A stretch of 16,510 bases of DNA. It comes from JBHEMK01 sp046262635 (GTDB lineage: Bacteria; Actinomycetota; Thermoleophilia; Gaiellales; Gaiellaceae). Every line of letters starts with the position of its first letter. The stretch's first letter is position 1. Both the position numbers and the translations under genes were made by a program. This document shows, in pieces, positions 8,514 through 15,367 of the stretch. The stretch lies in contig JBHEMK010000050.1 of the NCBI GenBank assembly GCA_046262635.1, positions 1 to 16,510 on the forward strand, written 5' to 3'. The notes beneath the pieces were generated by a model that did no database searches, had not been told where the DNA came from, and worked only from the letters and a program-made list of their open reading frames with translations.

Positions 8514-8888
8514 ATGGTCGAAGTCGAGGTCGACAACCGGTCGGGCGCGCCGGTCGATGCCGGCGCCGCGGTGGAGGTCGCGCTCGGCGTATTGGCGGCC
8601 GAGGGAGTCGAGAACGGCGAGCTCGGGCTTGCGTTCGTCTGCCCGGACGAGATCAGGGAGCTGAAGCGCACCCACCTGGGCGTCGATGAACCGACCGATG
8701 CGCTGGCCTTCCCGCTCGACGGTACCGACGATTTGCCGGCTGGGCTGCCGCGTCAGCTCGGGGACGTCGTCGTCTGCCCGCAGGTCGTTGGCGAAGCGTG
8801 GCGGGAGCCGCTCGTCCACGCCGTCCTGCACCTCGTCGGCTACGACCACGGCGCTGAGATGGAGGCCCGGGAGGCGTTGCACCGATGA
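8514..8888 (+). CDS. ybeY: Endoribonuclease / rRNA maturation factor YbeY
   Basis: YbeY is a zinc metalloprotein needed for 16S rRNA 3'-end maturation and 70S quality control. The protein has 124 residues, at the short end for the family. The metal-binding motif HAVLHLVGYDH gives H102, H106 and H112. The upstream family motif TDALAFPLD is at 61-69. ATG 8514 follows the phoH stop by 3 nt and has AGAGG a few bases upstream. The C-terminus stops soon after the motif (EMEAREALHR). The phoH-ybeY pair is a widely conserved functional neighbourhood. Confidence 0.93.
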   Translation: MVEVEVDNRSGAPVDAGAAVEVALGVLAAEGVENGELGLAFVCPDEIRELKRTHLGVDEPTDALAFPLDGTDDLPAGLPRQLGDVVVCPQVVGEAWREPLVHAVLHLVGYDHGAEMEAREALHR

Positions 8889-8904
8889 CACGGGCGCCCT
8901 GGGC

Positions 8905-9621
8905 ATGAGCACTCGGCGGCCGCCGGGCCTGCTCGATTCGTTCAACTACGCGTTCGAGGGGATCATCCATGTCCTGCGGACGCAGCGAAATCTGCGCATC
9001 CACTTCGCGATCGCCGCGGCGGTGCTGATCGCCGCACTCGTGCTCGACATCTCGAAGATCGAGCTGATCGCGCTGCTGATCTCGATCGCGTTCGTCCTGA
9101 TCGCCGAGATGCTCAACTCGGCGATCGAGGGCGCGATCGACATCTCGACGACCTCGTTCGACCCGAACGCGAAGCTCGCCAAGGACGTCGCGGCGGGCTC
9201 GGTGCTGATCGCGTCGATCAACGCCCTCGCCGTGGGCTACCTCGTCTTCGCGGGCAAGGCGGCCGACAGGTCGGCGCGGCTGCTCGACAAGGTGCGCGAG
9301 GCTCCGGCGAAGATCACGCTGATCGCTCTCGTTCTGACCGTCTTCGTGGTGATCGCGACGAAGGCCTGGACGGGCCGCGGGACGCCGTTGCGCGGCGGCC
9401 TTCCCTCGGGCCATTCCGCTGTTGCCTTCGCCGGCTGGATGGCGGCGACCTACATCATCGGCGACTCGCACCGCTTCCTCATCTCGTCGCTGACGTTCAT
9501 CATGGCCCTGCTCGTTGCCCACACGCGGATCGAGTCCGGCGTTCACTCGTCGCTCGAGGTTGTGTACGGCGGCGCGCTCGGCGCGCTCGTCACGCTTGCC
9601 TGCTTCCAGATGTTCTCGTGA
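8905..9621 (+). CDS. Diacylglycerol/undecaprenol kinase fused to a PAP2 phosphatase
   Basis: This is a two-domain membrane protein of 238 residues. Residues about 8-118 form a DgkA-type lipid kinase domain. They begin LLDSFNYAFEGIIHVLRTQRN, contain the conserved EMLNSAIE at 68-75, and have several hydrophobic helices. Residues about 135-238 form a PAP2 phosphatase domain: K153...R158 (KAWTGRGTP), PSGHS at 167-171 with His170, and TRIESGVHSSLEV with R208 and H214. In the third PAP2 motif Thr and Glu stand where Ser and Asp are usual, a conservative change. The kinase would phosphorylate diacylglycerol or undecaprenol and the PAP2 domain would remove phosphate, pointing to lipid-carrier recycling. 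Start ATG 8905 is 16 nt after ybeY; the end overlaps cdd by 4 nt. Confidence 0.9.
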   Translation: MSTRRPPGLLDSFNYAFEGIIHVLRTQRNLRIHFAIAAAVLIAALVLDISKIELIALLISIAFVLIAEMLNSAIEGAIDISTTSFDPNAKLAKDVAAGSVLIASINALAVGYLVFAGKAADRSARLLDKVREAPAKITLIALVLTVFVVIATKAWTGRGTPLRGGLPSGHSAVAFAGWMAATYIIGDSHRFLISSLTFIMALLVAHTRIESGVHSSLEVVYGGALGALVTLACFQMFS

Positions 9622-9989
9622 CCGGGGAGGAGCTCTACCAGCGTGCGGTCGCCGCCTCGCGGCGAGCCTACGCGCCGTACTCCAACTACCTGGTCGGCGC
9701 CGCGGTGCTGGTGCGCGACGGGCGCATCTTCGGAGGCGTCAACGTCGAAAACGCTGCGTATCCACTCGGAGTCTGCGCCGAGCGGACGGCGATCTCGAAC
9801 GCCGCGAGCGAGGGGTACCGGCCGGGGGACTTCGTGGCGATCGGGATCACTTCCTCGCCCTGCGGCGGCTGCCGCCAGTGGCTGTATGAGTTCCGCATCC
9901 CGAGCGTCACCTTCCTGAACAGGGACGGGAAGCTCGTCACGTACGCCGCCGACGATCTGCTCCCGGACACCTGGGAGCTGCCCGGGTGA
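9618..9989 (+). CDS. cdd: Cytidine deaminase
   Basis: Cytidine deaminase converts (deoxy)cytidine to (deoxy)uridine in pyrimidine salvage. The protein has 123 residues, typical of the homotetrameric bacterial form. The zinc site is complete: C53 and E55 in VCAERTA, and C82 and C85 in SSPCGGCRQ. The substrate-binding stretch GVNVENAAYPLG is at 40-51, and AYAPYSNYLVGAA near the N-terminus is standard. GTG 9618 overlaps the upstream stop as GTGA, so translation is probably coupled. era overlaps its own stop in the same way. The dgk-cdd-era order is common in Gram-positive bacteria. Confidence 0.95.
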   Translation: MTGEELYQRAVAASRRAYAPYSNYLVGAAVLVRDGRIFGGVNVENAAYPLGVCAERTAISNAASEGYRPGDFVAIGITSSPCGGCRQWLYEFRIPSVTFLNRDGKLVTYAADDLLPDTWELPG

Positions 9990-10846
9990 CGTCCGGCTTC
10001 GTGGCGATCGCCGGGCGGCCGAACGTCGGCAAGTCGACGCTGACGAACGCGCTCTGCGGCGGCAAGGTCGCGATTGTCTCCGACAAGCCGCAGACGACGC
10101 GGCACAAGATCTTCGGCATCGCGAATCTCGACGACCACCAGCTGATCCTCGTCGACCTGCCCGGATTCCAGCGTCCGCGCGACGCGCTGACCGAGCGGAT
10201 GCAGCACACCGTCGACACGTCCTTCGCCGACGTCGAGGCAATCCTCTTCGTCCTCTCGGCGCGCGAGCGGATCGGCGCGGGCGACCGCTACATCGCCCAC
10301 CGGGTCTTCGGGCTCGGCGCTCCGGTCGTGATCGTCCTGAACAAGGTCGACCGGCTCAAGCCGGGGCACGTGGCGACGCAGATGGCGACCGCCGCCGCGC
10401 TCGGCGACTTCCACGCCCTCCATCCGGTCAGCGCCAAGACCGGGGACGGCATCGCCGAGCTGCGGGACGAGCTCATCGGCCTGCTTCCCGAGGGGCCGCT
10501 CTACTTCCCGGTCGAACAGCGGACGAACCTACCCGTCGAGCTGCAGCTGTCTGAGCTCGTGCGCGAGAAGGCGCTGGAACTGACGCGCGAGGAGGTGCCC
10601 CACTCGCTGATGGTCGAAGTCGACGAGCTGGCGGACCGGATCGTCCGCGCCAACGTCCTGGTCGAGACGATCTCGCAGAAGCAGATCCTCGTCGGCAAGG
10701 GCGGCTCGATGATCAAGGAGATCGGGACGCGCGCGCGGCCGGAGATCGAGTCGCTCCTCGGGCACTCGGTCTTCCTCGAGCTGCAGGTCAAGGTGCGGCC
10801 GCGGTGGCGGCGGGACGACACGACGCTCACGCGTCTCGGCATCTAG
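9986..10846 (+). CDS. era: GTPase Era
   Basis: Era is an essential GTPase that binds the 3' end of 16S rRNA during 30S assembly. The protein has 286 residues. The GTPase domain shows G1 GRPNVGKS (10-17), the switch stretch SDKPQTTRHKIFG, G3 DLPG (57-60), G4 NKVD (119-122) and a SAK motif (PVSAKTGDG). The C-terminal KH domain follows with VGKGGSMIKEIG and ends LELQVKVRPRWRRD. GTG 9986 overlaps the cdd stop (GTGA). It is the last gene of the phoH operon; the following 400 bases hold only the remains of a gene on the other strand. Confidence 0.97.
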   Translation: MTSGFVAIAGRPNVGKSTLTNALCGGKVAIVSDKPQTTRHKIFGIANLDDHQLILVDLPGFQRPRDALTERMQHTVDTSFADVEAILFVLSARERIGAGDRYIAHRVFGLGAPVVIVLNKVDRLKPGHVATQMATAAALGDFHALHPVSAKTGDGIAELRDELIGLLPEGPLYFPVEQRTNLPVELQLSELVREKALELTREEVPHSLMVEVDELADRIVRANVLVETISQKQILVGKGGSMIKEIGTRARPEIESLLGHSVFLELQVKVRPRWRRDDTTLTRLGI

Positions 10847-11262
10847 CCGACCCCTCGACTCGTGGACACACCTCGTACGCGAGGCAGATCCCCGTTCGGT
10901 TTCGGTCGTCCGTCAGCTCTGGCCGCTCGACACGCTGCGTGACGAGGTGGAGGGGGACGTACGGGGAGTACGTCCACTCGAGCAGCCGCGTCGGCAGCCT
11001 GTGGTGCTGGCCGAGGCCGAGCCAATCCCAGACCGTGCCGTGGGGGACGGCGGAGGCTGCGTATTTGCGGAAGTTCGCATCAGCTGGCCCTCAGCTCGCG
11101 CGGGTCGCCCCGACCGGACGATGCCCGGGCGCCGGTCGTCCGCGACGTCGGACGGCCGCGGCAGGCGAAGCTCGAGCGATGCAGCCGGAGCTGATCGTTC
11201 CAGCTGTCCAGGAACAGGTGCTCCTGGAGCTCGATCCAAATCCCGGCTCGGTGCTCGTTCAC
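10827..11262 (-). pseudogene. Decayed FRG-domain protein gene (remnant)
   Basis: Read on the minus strand, GTG at 11262-11260 overlaps the methyltransferase stop as GTGA and opens a frame with ELQEHLFLDSWN and SSFACRG, the characteristic N-terminus of FRG-domain proteins. The frame breaks near 11154 (restoring one base gives RGLSDV). It breaks again near 11076 (restoring one base gives LMRNFRKYA). A third frame then runs open from 11075 to 10827 and carries the FRG core VWDWLGLGQHHRLPTRLL followed by EWTYSPYVPLHLVT. A further compensating insertion/deletion pair between the first two breaks is likely (GDPRELEG). The C-terminal half of a normal FRG protein is missing, because era ends at 10846 on the other strand. 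The function of the FRG domain is not settled; it is named after a conserved Phe/Arg/Gly motif. Confidence 0.8.
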
Positions 11263-12053
11263 CCGGGTTTTCGGAGCACTGACTGATCCTGCTTCGGATT
11301 GCCTCGTGCTCCCTCGCTCTCGAACTCGACAAACTGAAAGCCCTCGGCGAGCCGGCCGCGCAGGTACGACTCGGGATGGAAGGCGCTGCAGAGGTTCGAC
11401 CCGGCGACGTCTCCCCACCGCACGACGACCTCGCCCGACTCGAAGCGCGCGCGCTCCTCCGGCGAGAGCCGATCCGCGTACGCGAGGCCGTGCGTCGTGA
11501 GGAGCAGCAGCCCGCCCGGGCGGAGCACACGGTGCAGCTCGCGCATCCAGACGAGCTGGAGCTCCTCGGGGAGGTGGGTCAAGACCGAGAGGGAGTAGAC
11601 GAGGTCGAACGACTCGTCGTCGAAGACGAGCGGCGGTGCCAGGCCGTTCACCTCGAAGCGGGCGAACGGCAGGCTGCGGCGGCACCACTCGACCGCGTCC
11701 TCGTCCGTGTCGCTGCCGGCGACGTCGACGTCGCGGAGACCGAGCCACCTGCGTGTCACGCGCCCGCAGCCGCAGCCGAAGTCGAGCAAGGCGCTGAGCT
11801 GCTCGGGCGCGGTGTCGTGACGGGCGAGCGCCGAGCGGATGCTCTCCTCGCCGAGTCGTCCTCCCTCTAGAAACCAGTCGAGGTCGGCGGTGCCCGCGAC
11901 ACGGACGCGCAGCCGGGCAGGCGGCGCCGGCAGCCCGTCGTCGCCCCCGATCCGGGCCTGGCCTCCGCGCAGCGCCCGGAACCGCTGGTACAAGCGGTAG
12001 GCCGCGCCGAGTGTGCCGATGCGTTGGAGCAGATGGAGCAGGAGCGACTTCAC
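11259..12053 (-). CDS. Class I SAM-dependent methyltransferase (substrate unknown)
   Basis: A 264-residue protein from GTG 12053. The N-terminal 60 residues are a basic, leucine-rich lead (KSLLLHLLQRIG) that may contact a membrane or partner. The Rossmann methyltransferase core begins at motif I, DFGCGCGR (91-98). It continues through the acidic SAM contact after motif I (VAGSDTDEDAVEW), the motif IV region FDLVYSLSVLTHL (149-161) and LRPGGLLLLTTHG. This is the Methyltransf_11/25 type seen in many small-molecule methyltransferases, so the substrate cannot be named. It transcribes divergently from deoC across 69 bp and overlaps the FRG remnant by 4 nt, so the two once formed an operon. The frame is intact although its partner has decayed. 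Confidence 0.85.
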   Translation of the reverse strand: MKSLLLHLLQRIGTLGAAYRLYQRFRALRGGQARIGGDDGLPAPPARLRVRVAGTADLDWFLEGGRLGEESIRSALARHDTAPEQLSALLDFGCGCGRVTRRWLGLRDVDVAGSDTDEDAVEWCRRSLPFARFEVNGLAPPLVFDDESFDLVYSLSVLTHLPEELQLVWMRELHRVLRPGGLLLLTTHGLAYADRLSPEERARFESGEVVVRWGDVAGSNLCSAFHPESYLRGRLAEGFQFVEFESEGARGNPKQDQSVLRKPG

Positions 12054-12061
12054 CGGCGCCC

Positions 12062-12073
12062 AACGCTAGCGTT
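12062..12073. promoter_or_regulatory. 12-bp perfect palindrome between divergent genes (possible operator)
   Basis: AACGCTAGCGTT is a perfect 12-bp palindrome in the 69-bp gap between the minus-strand methyltransferase and plus-strand deoC. It covers a -10-like hexamer for the methyltransferase (TAGCGT on the minus strand, 12068-12063, 9 nt before GTG 12053). A dimeric repressor bound here could block that promoter. The role is inferred only from position and symmetry. Confidence 0.4.
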
Positions 12074-12110
12074 CGCCGGGCGACGGGCGAGGACGCTGCG
12101 GGGCGAGGGC

Positions 12111-12116
12111 TACACT
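12111..12116 (+). promoter_or_regulatory. Probable -10 box for deoC (leaderless type)
   Basis: TACACT lies exactly 6 nt before GTG 12123, the same hexamer and spacing as in front of phoH. No Shine-Dalgarno sequence precedes the GTG. It supports GTG 12123 as the deoC start and transcription beginning at or near it. No good -35 hexamer is visible. Confidence 0.5.
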
Positions 12117-12122
12117 CCAGCC

Positions 12123-13061
12123 GTGGCGCAGGCGCCCGCACGTCCGGCCGGCTTCGAGCTTCCGCTCGAGCCGCGTCTACCCCGGATCGGGTCCGTCGAC
12201 GCGGTCTCCCTCGAGGAGCGGGCGGGCAGCCTCTCCAAGCGCTCGATCAAGAAGGATGCGAAAGTCTTTGCGCTAGAGCTCGCGATTCGCTGCATGGATC
12301 TGACGACACTCGAGGGGGCGGACACGCCTGGCAAGGTGTCCGCGCTCTGCTCGAAGGCCATTCGGCCCGATCCGCGCGATCCCAATGTCCCAGCGGTCGC
12401 TGCGGTCTGCGTCTACCCGAATCTCGTCCCGACCGCGGTCGAGCGCCTGAAGGGATTGAGCGTGCACGTCGCCTCGGTTGCAACCGCCTTCCCTTCGGGC
12501 CAGAGTCCGCTCGACATCAAGATCGCCGACGCCCGCCGCGCCGCCGAGCTGGGGGCCGACGAGATCGACATGGTGATCGACCGCGGCGCCTTTCTCTCCG
12601 GGCGCTACGCGAAGGTCTACGACGAGATCGTCAAGGTCAAGGAGGCGATCGGCGACGCGCACCTCAAGGTGATTCTCGAGACCGGCGAGCTCGGCACCTA
12701 TGACAACATTCGCCGGGCCTCGCTGCTGGCGATGGCCGCGGGCGCCGACTTCGTCAAGACCTCCACGGGCAAGCTCTCGTCCGCCGCGACGCTGCCGGTT
12801 GCGCTCTGCATGCTCGAGGCTGTGCGCGATGTCCACGAGGAAACCGGCCGGATGGTCGGTTTCAAGGCGGCGGGCGGCGTCCGGGCGGCGAAGCAGGCAA
12901 TCCAGCAGCTCGTGCTCGTCCACGAGACGCTCGGCCCGGACTGGCTCACGCCCGACCTCTACCGAATCGGCGCCTCCTCACTCCTGAACGACCTGCTCAT
13001 GCAGCTGCGCAAGGAAAAAACCGGCGTCTACCAGTCCCCCGACTACTTCACGCTTGACTGA
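12123..13061 (+). CDS. deoC: Deoxyribose-phosphate aldolase, long form
   Basis: DeoC splits 2-deoxyribose-5-phosphate into acetaldehyde and glyceraldehyde-3-phosphate in deoxynucleoside catabolism. The protein has 312 residues, longer than the compact bacterial form of about 220. It has an N-terminal extension of about 50 residues and a C-terminal tail (RKEKTGVYQSPDYFTLD). The Schiff-base lysine is K212 in DFVKTSTG and the second active-site lysine is K248 in VGFKAAGGVR. The conserved acidic substrate-site region is near D60 (RCMDLTTLEG). The frame is open upstream, but GTG 12123 is chosen because a -10-like TACACT lies 6 nt before it. The following aldehyde dehydrogenase overlaps its end by 8 nt, suggesting that the acetaldehyde is handed on. 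Confidence 0.93.
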   Translation: MAQAPARPAGFELPLEPRLPRIGSVDAVSLEERAGSLSKRSIKKDAKVFALELAIRCMDLTTLEGADTPGKVSALCSKAIRPDPRDPNVPAVAAVCVYPNLVPTAVERLKGLSVHVASVATAFPSGQSPLDIKIADARRAAELGADEIDMVIDRGAFLSGRYAKVYDEIVKVKEAIGDAHLKVILETGELGTYDNIRRASLLAMAAGADFVKTSTGKLSSAATLPVALCMLEAVRDVHEETGRMVGFKAAGGVRAAKQAIQQLVLVHETLGPDWLTPDLYRIGASSLLNDLLMQLRKEKTGVYQSPDYFTLD

Positions 13062-14547
13062 GATCGAGAAGAGCACGAGCCGCACGCCGGTGCCGGGAGG
13101 CTGGACGTATGCGCCTGCGCCCGAGTCGCGAGACATCGTCCGGCTCGAGGAGCGCTACGGCCACTTCGTCGGCGGGGAGTTCGTCCGGCCGACCGAGACG
13201 TACACGACGATCTCGCCGTCCTCGGAGGAGAAGCTCGCGCAGGTCGGCCAGGCGACACCCGCCGAGGTCGACACCGCGGTCGCAGCCGCCCGTGCGGCCT
13301 TCGAGAATGGCTGGAGCGGCCTCGCCCCGTCCGAGCGCGCGAAGTACCTGTTTCGGATCGCGCGCATCCTGCAGGAGCGGTCGCGTGAGTTCGCCGTGCT
13401 GGAGTCGCTGAACGGCGGCAAGCCGATCAAGGAGTCGCGCGACGTCGACCTTCCGCTCGCGGCCGCACACTTCTTCTACTACGCGGGTTGGGCCGACAAG
13501 CTGGAGTACGCGTTCCCGAACAGACGCCCCAGGCCCGTCGGCGTGGCCGGGCAGATCATCCCCTGGAACTTCCCACTGCTGATGCTGGCTTGGAAGATCG
13601 CCCCCGCGCTCGCGGCGGGGAACACGGTCGTCTTGAAGCCGGCCGAGACGACCCCGCTGACTGCGCTGCTTTTTTGCGACGTCCTCCGCCAGGCCGATCT
13701 TCCTGCCGGGGTCGTCAACATCGTCACCGGGGACGGGCGCGCCGGCGCGGCGCTCGCCCGGCACGAAGGCGTCGACAAGATCGCGTTCACCGGCTCGACC
13801 GAGGTCGGCAAGGCGATCCAGCGCGAACTCGCTGGCACCGGCAAGAAGCTGACGCTCGAGCTCGGCGGCAAGGCGGCGAACATCGTCTTCGACGACTGCG
13901 CGCTCGACCAGGCGGTCGAGGGGATCGTGAACGGGATCTACTTCAACCAGGGCCACGTCTGCTGCGCGGGCTCACGGCTGCTCGTCCAAGAGTCGATCGC
14001 GGAGCCGTTGGTCGAGAAGCTGAAGCGGCGGCTCGAGACACTGCGTGTGGGCGATCCGCTCGACAAGAACACCGACGTCGGCGCGATCAACTCTGCGCAA
14101 CAGCTCGCGAAGATCACGGAACTCGTCGCCGCCGGCGAGGAGGAGGGCGCGGAGATTTACCAGCCCCCTTGCCGGCTGCCGGAGCAGGGCTACTGGTTCG
14201 CGCCGACGATCTTCACGAACGTCGCCCAGAGCTACCGGATCGCACAGGAGGAGATCTTCGGGCCGGTGCTCTCCGTGCTGACGTTCCGCACGCCCGAGGA
14301 GGCGGTCGAGAAGGCGAATAACACGCCTTACGGCCTCAGCGCCGGCGTCTGGACGGAGAAGGGCTCGCGCATCCTCTGGATGGCGCAGCAGCTGAGGGCC
14401 GGAGTGGTCTGGGCCAACACGTTCAACCGCTTCGACCCCACCTCGCCCTTCGGCGGCTACAAGGAATCGGGCTTCGGCCGCGAAGGCGGCCTGCACGGGC
14501 TCGAGCCGTATCTCTGCTTCGACGACTCGGAGGCGTGGGGTGGCTGA
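13054..14547 (+). CDS. NAD(P)-dependent aldehyde dehydrogenase, full length
   Basis: A soluble aldehyde dehydrogenase of 497 residues from TTG 13054, which overlaps the deoC stop by 8 nt. All catalytic elements are present: the oxyanion Asn171 in PWNFP, the cofactor stretch VVLKPAE, FTGSTEVG at 245-252, the general base Glu269 in LELGGK, and the nucleophile Cys303 in GHVCCAGSR. The usual C-terminal EEIFGPVL and SPFGGYKESGFGREGG are also present. Its place behind deoC suggests oxidation of acetaldehyde from deoxyribose-phosphate, although substrate cannot be read from sequence. No CoA-acylating signature is evident, so acetate rather than acetyl-CoA is the likelier product. The next gene overlaps its end by 8 nt (GTG 14540). 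Confidence 0.93.
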   Translation: MTEIEKSTSRTPVPGGWTYAPAPESRDIVRLEERYGHFVGGEFVRPTETYTTISPSSEEKLAQVGQATPAEVDTAVAAARAAFENGWSGLAPSERAKYLFRIARILQERSREFAVLESLNGGKPIKESRDVDLPLAAAHFFYYAGWADKLEYAFPNRRPRPVGVAGQIIPWNFPLLMLAWKIAPALAAGNTVVLKPAETTPLTALLFCDVLRQADLPAGVVNIVTGDGRAGAALARHEGVDKIAFTGSTEVGKAIQRELAGTGKKLTLELGGKAANIVFDDCALDQAVEGIVNGIYFNQGHVCCAGSRLLVQESIAEPLVEKLKRRLETLRVGDPLDKNTDVGAINSAQQLAKITELVAAGEEEGAEIYQPPCRLPEQGYWFAPTIFTNVAQSYRIAQEEIFGPVLSVLTFRTPEEAVEKANNTPYGLSAGVWTEKGSRILWMAQQLRAGVVWANTFNRFDPTSPFGGYKESGFGREGGLHGLEPYLCFDDSEAWGG

Positions 14548-15340
14548 ACGGCTGCCGGTGAAGAAGACCTACAAACTGTTCATCGGCGGCGCATTCCCCC
14601 GCTCCGAATCTGGACGGACGTACGAGGCGGAGGGACAGAACGTCGCCCGCGGCTCCCGCAAGGACGTGCGCGACGCAGTCAAGGCGGCACGGGCAGCGCA
14701 GCCGGCGTGGGCCGCCGCCACGGCCTACAACCGGGGTCAGGTCGTCTACCGGCTCGCGGAGATGATCGAGGCGCGCGCGGGCGAGTTCGCCGAGCTCTCG
14801 ACGGGACGGGAGGAGGTGGAGCGGGCGATCGACCGGATCGTGTGGTACGCCGGCTGGGCCGACAAGCTCGCCCAAGTGATCGGGGCTGCAAACCCCGTCG
14901 CCGGGCCCTATTTCAACTTCACCGTGCCGGAGCCGACAGGAGTCGTCGCAACGCTCGCTCCGGAAGCGCCGCCGCTGCTCGGACTCGTGACGCGACTCGC
15001 GCCGCCGCTCGTCGGCGGAAACGCGGTGATCGCGGTCGCCTCCGAGTCGCGCCCGCTCGCCGCCGTCGAGCTCGCCGAGGCGATCGCCACCTCTGACCTC
15101 CCCGGCGGAGTCGTGAACATCCTCACCGGCTCGCGCGCGGAGCTCGGCCCCGTGCTCGCTTCCCACATGGACGTGAACGCGCTCGATCTCGGGGGTGCTG
15201 ACGGCGAGTCGCCCGAGCTCGAACGGCTGGCGGCCGACAACGTCAAGCGTGTCGTCCGGGGCCGCAGCGACGTCCAGAGTCTGTGGGAGATCGCAGACTT
15301 CCTCGAGCTCAAGACGGTCTGGCACCCAATCGGCCAGTAG
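14540..15340 (+). CDS. Half-length aldehyde dehydrogenase-like protein, probably non-catalytic
   Basis: The protein has 266 residues from GTG 14540. Residues about 10-215 align with the N-terminal cofactor-binding half of an aldehyde dehydrogenase: KLFIGGAFPRSESGRTYE, RAAQPAWAAATAYNRGQVVYRLAEMIE, VWYAGWADKLAQV, and DLPGGVVNILTGSRAELGP. In place of PWNFP it has APEAPP, so the oxyanion Asn is gone. The whole catalytic domain with LELGGK and the nucleophilic Cys is absent. Instead it ends in its own tail, SLWEIADFLELKTVWHPIG. The frame is clean and overlaps the complete dehydrogenase by 8 nt, so it looks like a maintained gene, not a fresh truncation. A structural or regulatory partner of the upstream dehydrogenase is plausible, because these enzymes are multimers. 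Confidence 0.8.
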   Translation: MAERLPVKKTYKLFIGGAFPRSESGRTYEAEGQNVARGSRKDVRDAVKAARAAQPAWAAATAYNRGQVVYRLAEMIEARAGEFAELSTGREEVERAIDRIVWYAGWADKLAQVIGAANPVAGPYFNFTVPEPTGVVATLAPEAPPLLGLVTRLAPPLVGGNAVIAVASESRPLAAVELAEAIATSDLPGGVVNILTGSRAELGPVLASHMDVNALDLGGADGESPELERLAADNVKRVVRGRSDVQSLWEIADFLELKTVWHPIGQ

Positions 15341-15349
15341 CCGACGAGT

Positions 15350-15355
15350 TAGTGT
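15350..15355 (+). promoter_or_regulatory. Possible -10 box before the TrpC-like gene
   Basis: TAGTGT fits the loose TANNNT pattern and lies 12 nt before ATG 15368, in a 27-nt gap after the half-length dehydrogenase gene. No -35 is visible. The gene may equally be read from the deoC transcript. Confidence 0.25.
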
Positions 15356-15367
15356 TCGATCTCCGGG

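Noticed and set aside
10947..11282. Plus-strand open frame of 111 codons between era and the methyltransferase
   Set aside because: Its translation has no recognisable features, and the opposite strand carries clear FRG-domain sequence, so it is a shadow.
11080..12141. A 353-codon minus-strand frame spanning the methyltransferase
   Set aside because: Most of it is the wrong frame of the methyltransferase. Only its last part (ELQEHLFLDSWN) is real protein sequence, and that belongs to the FRG remnant starting at 11262.
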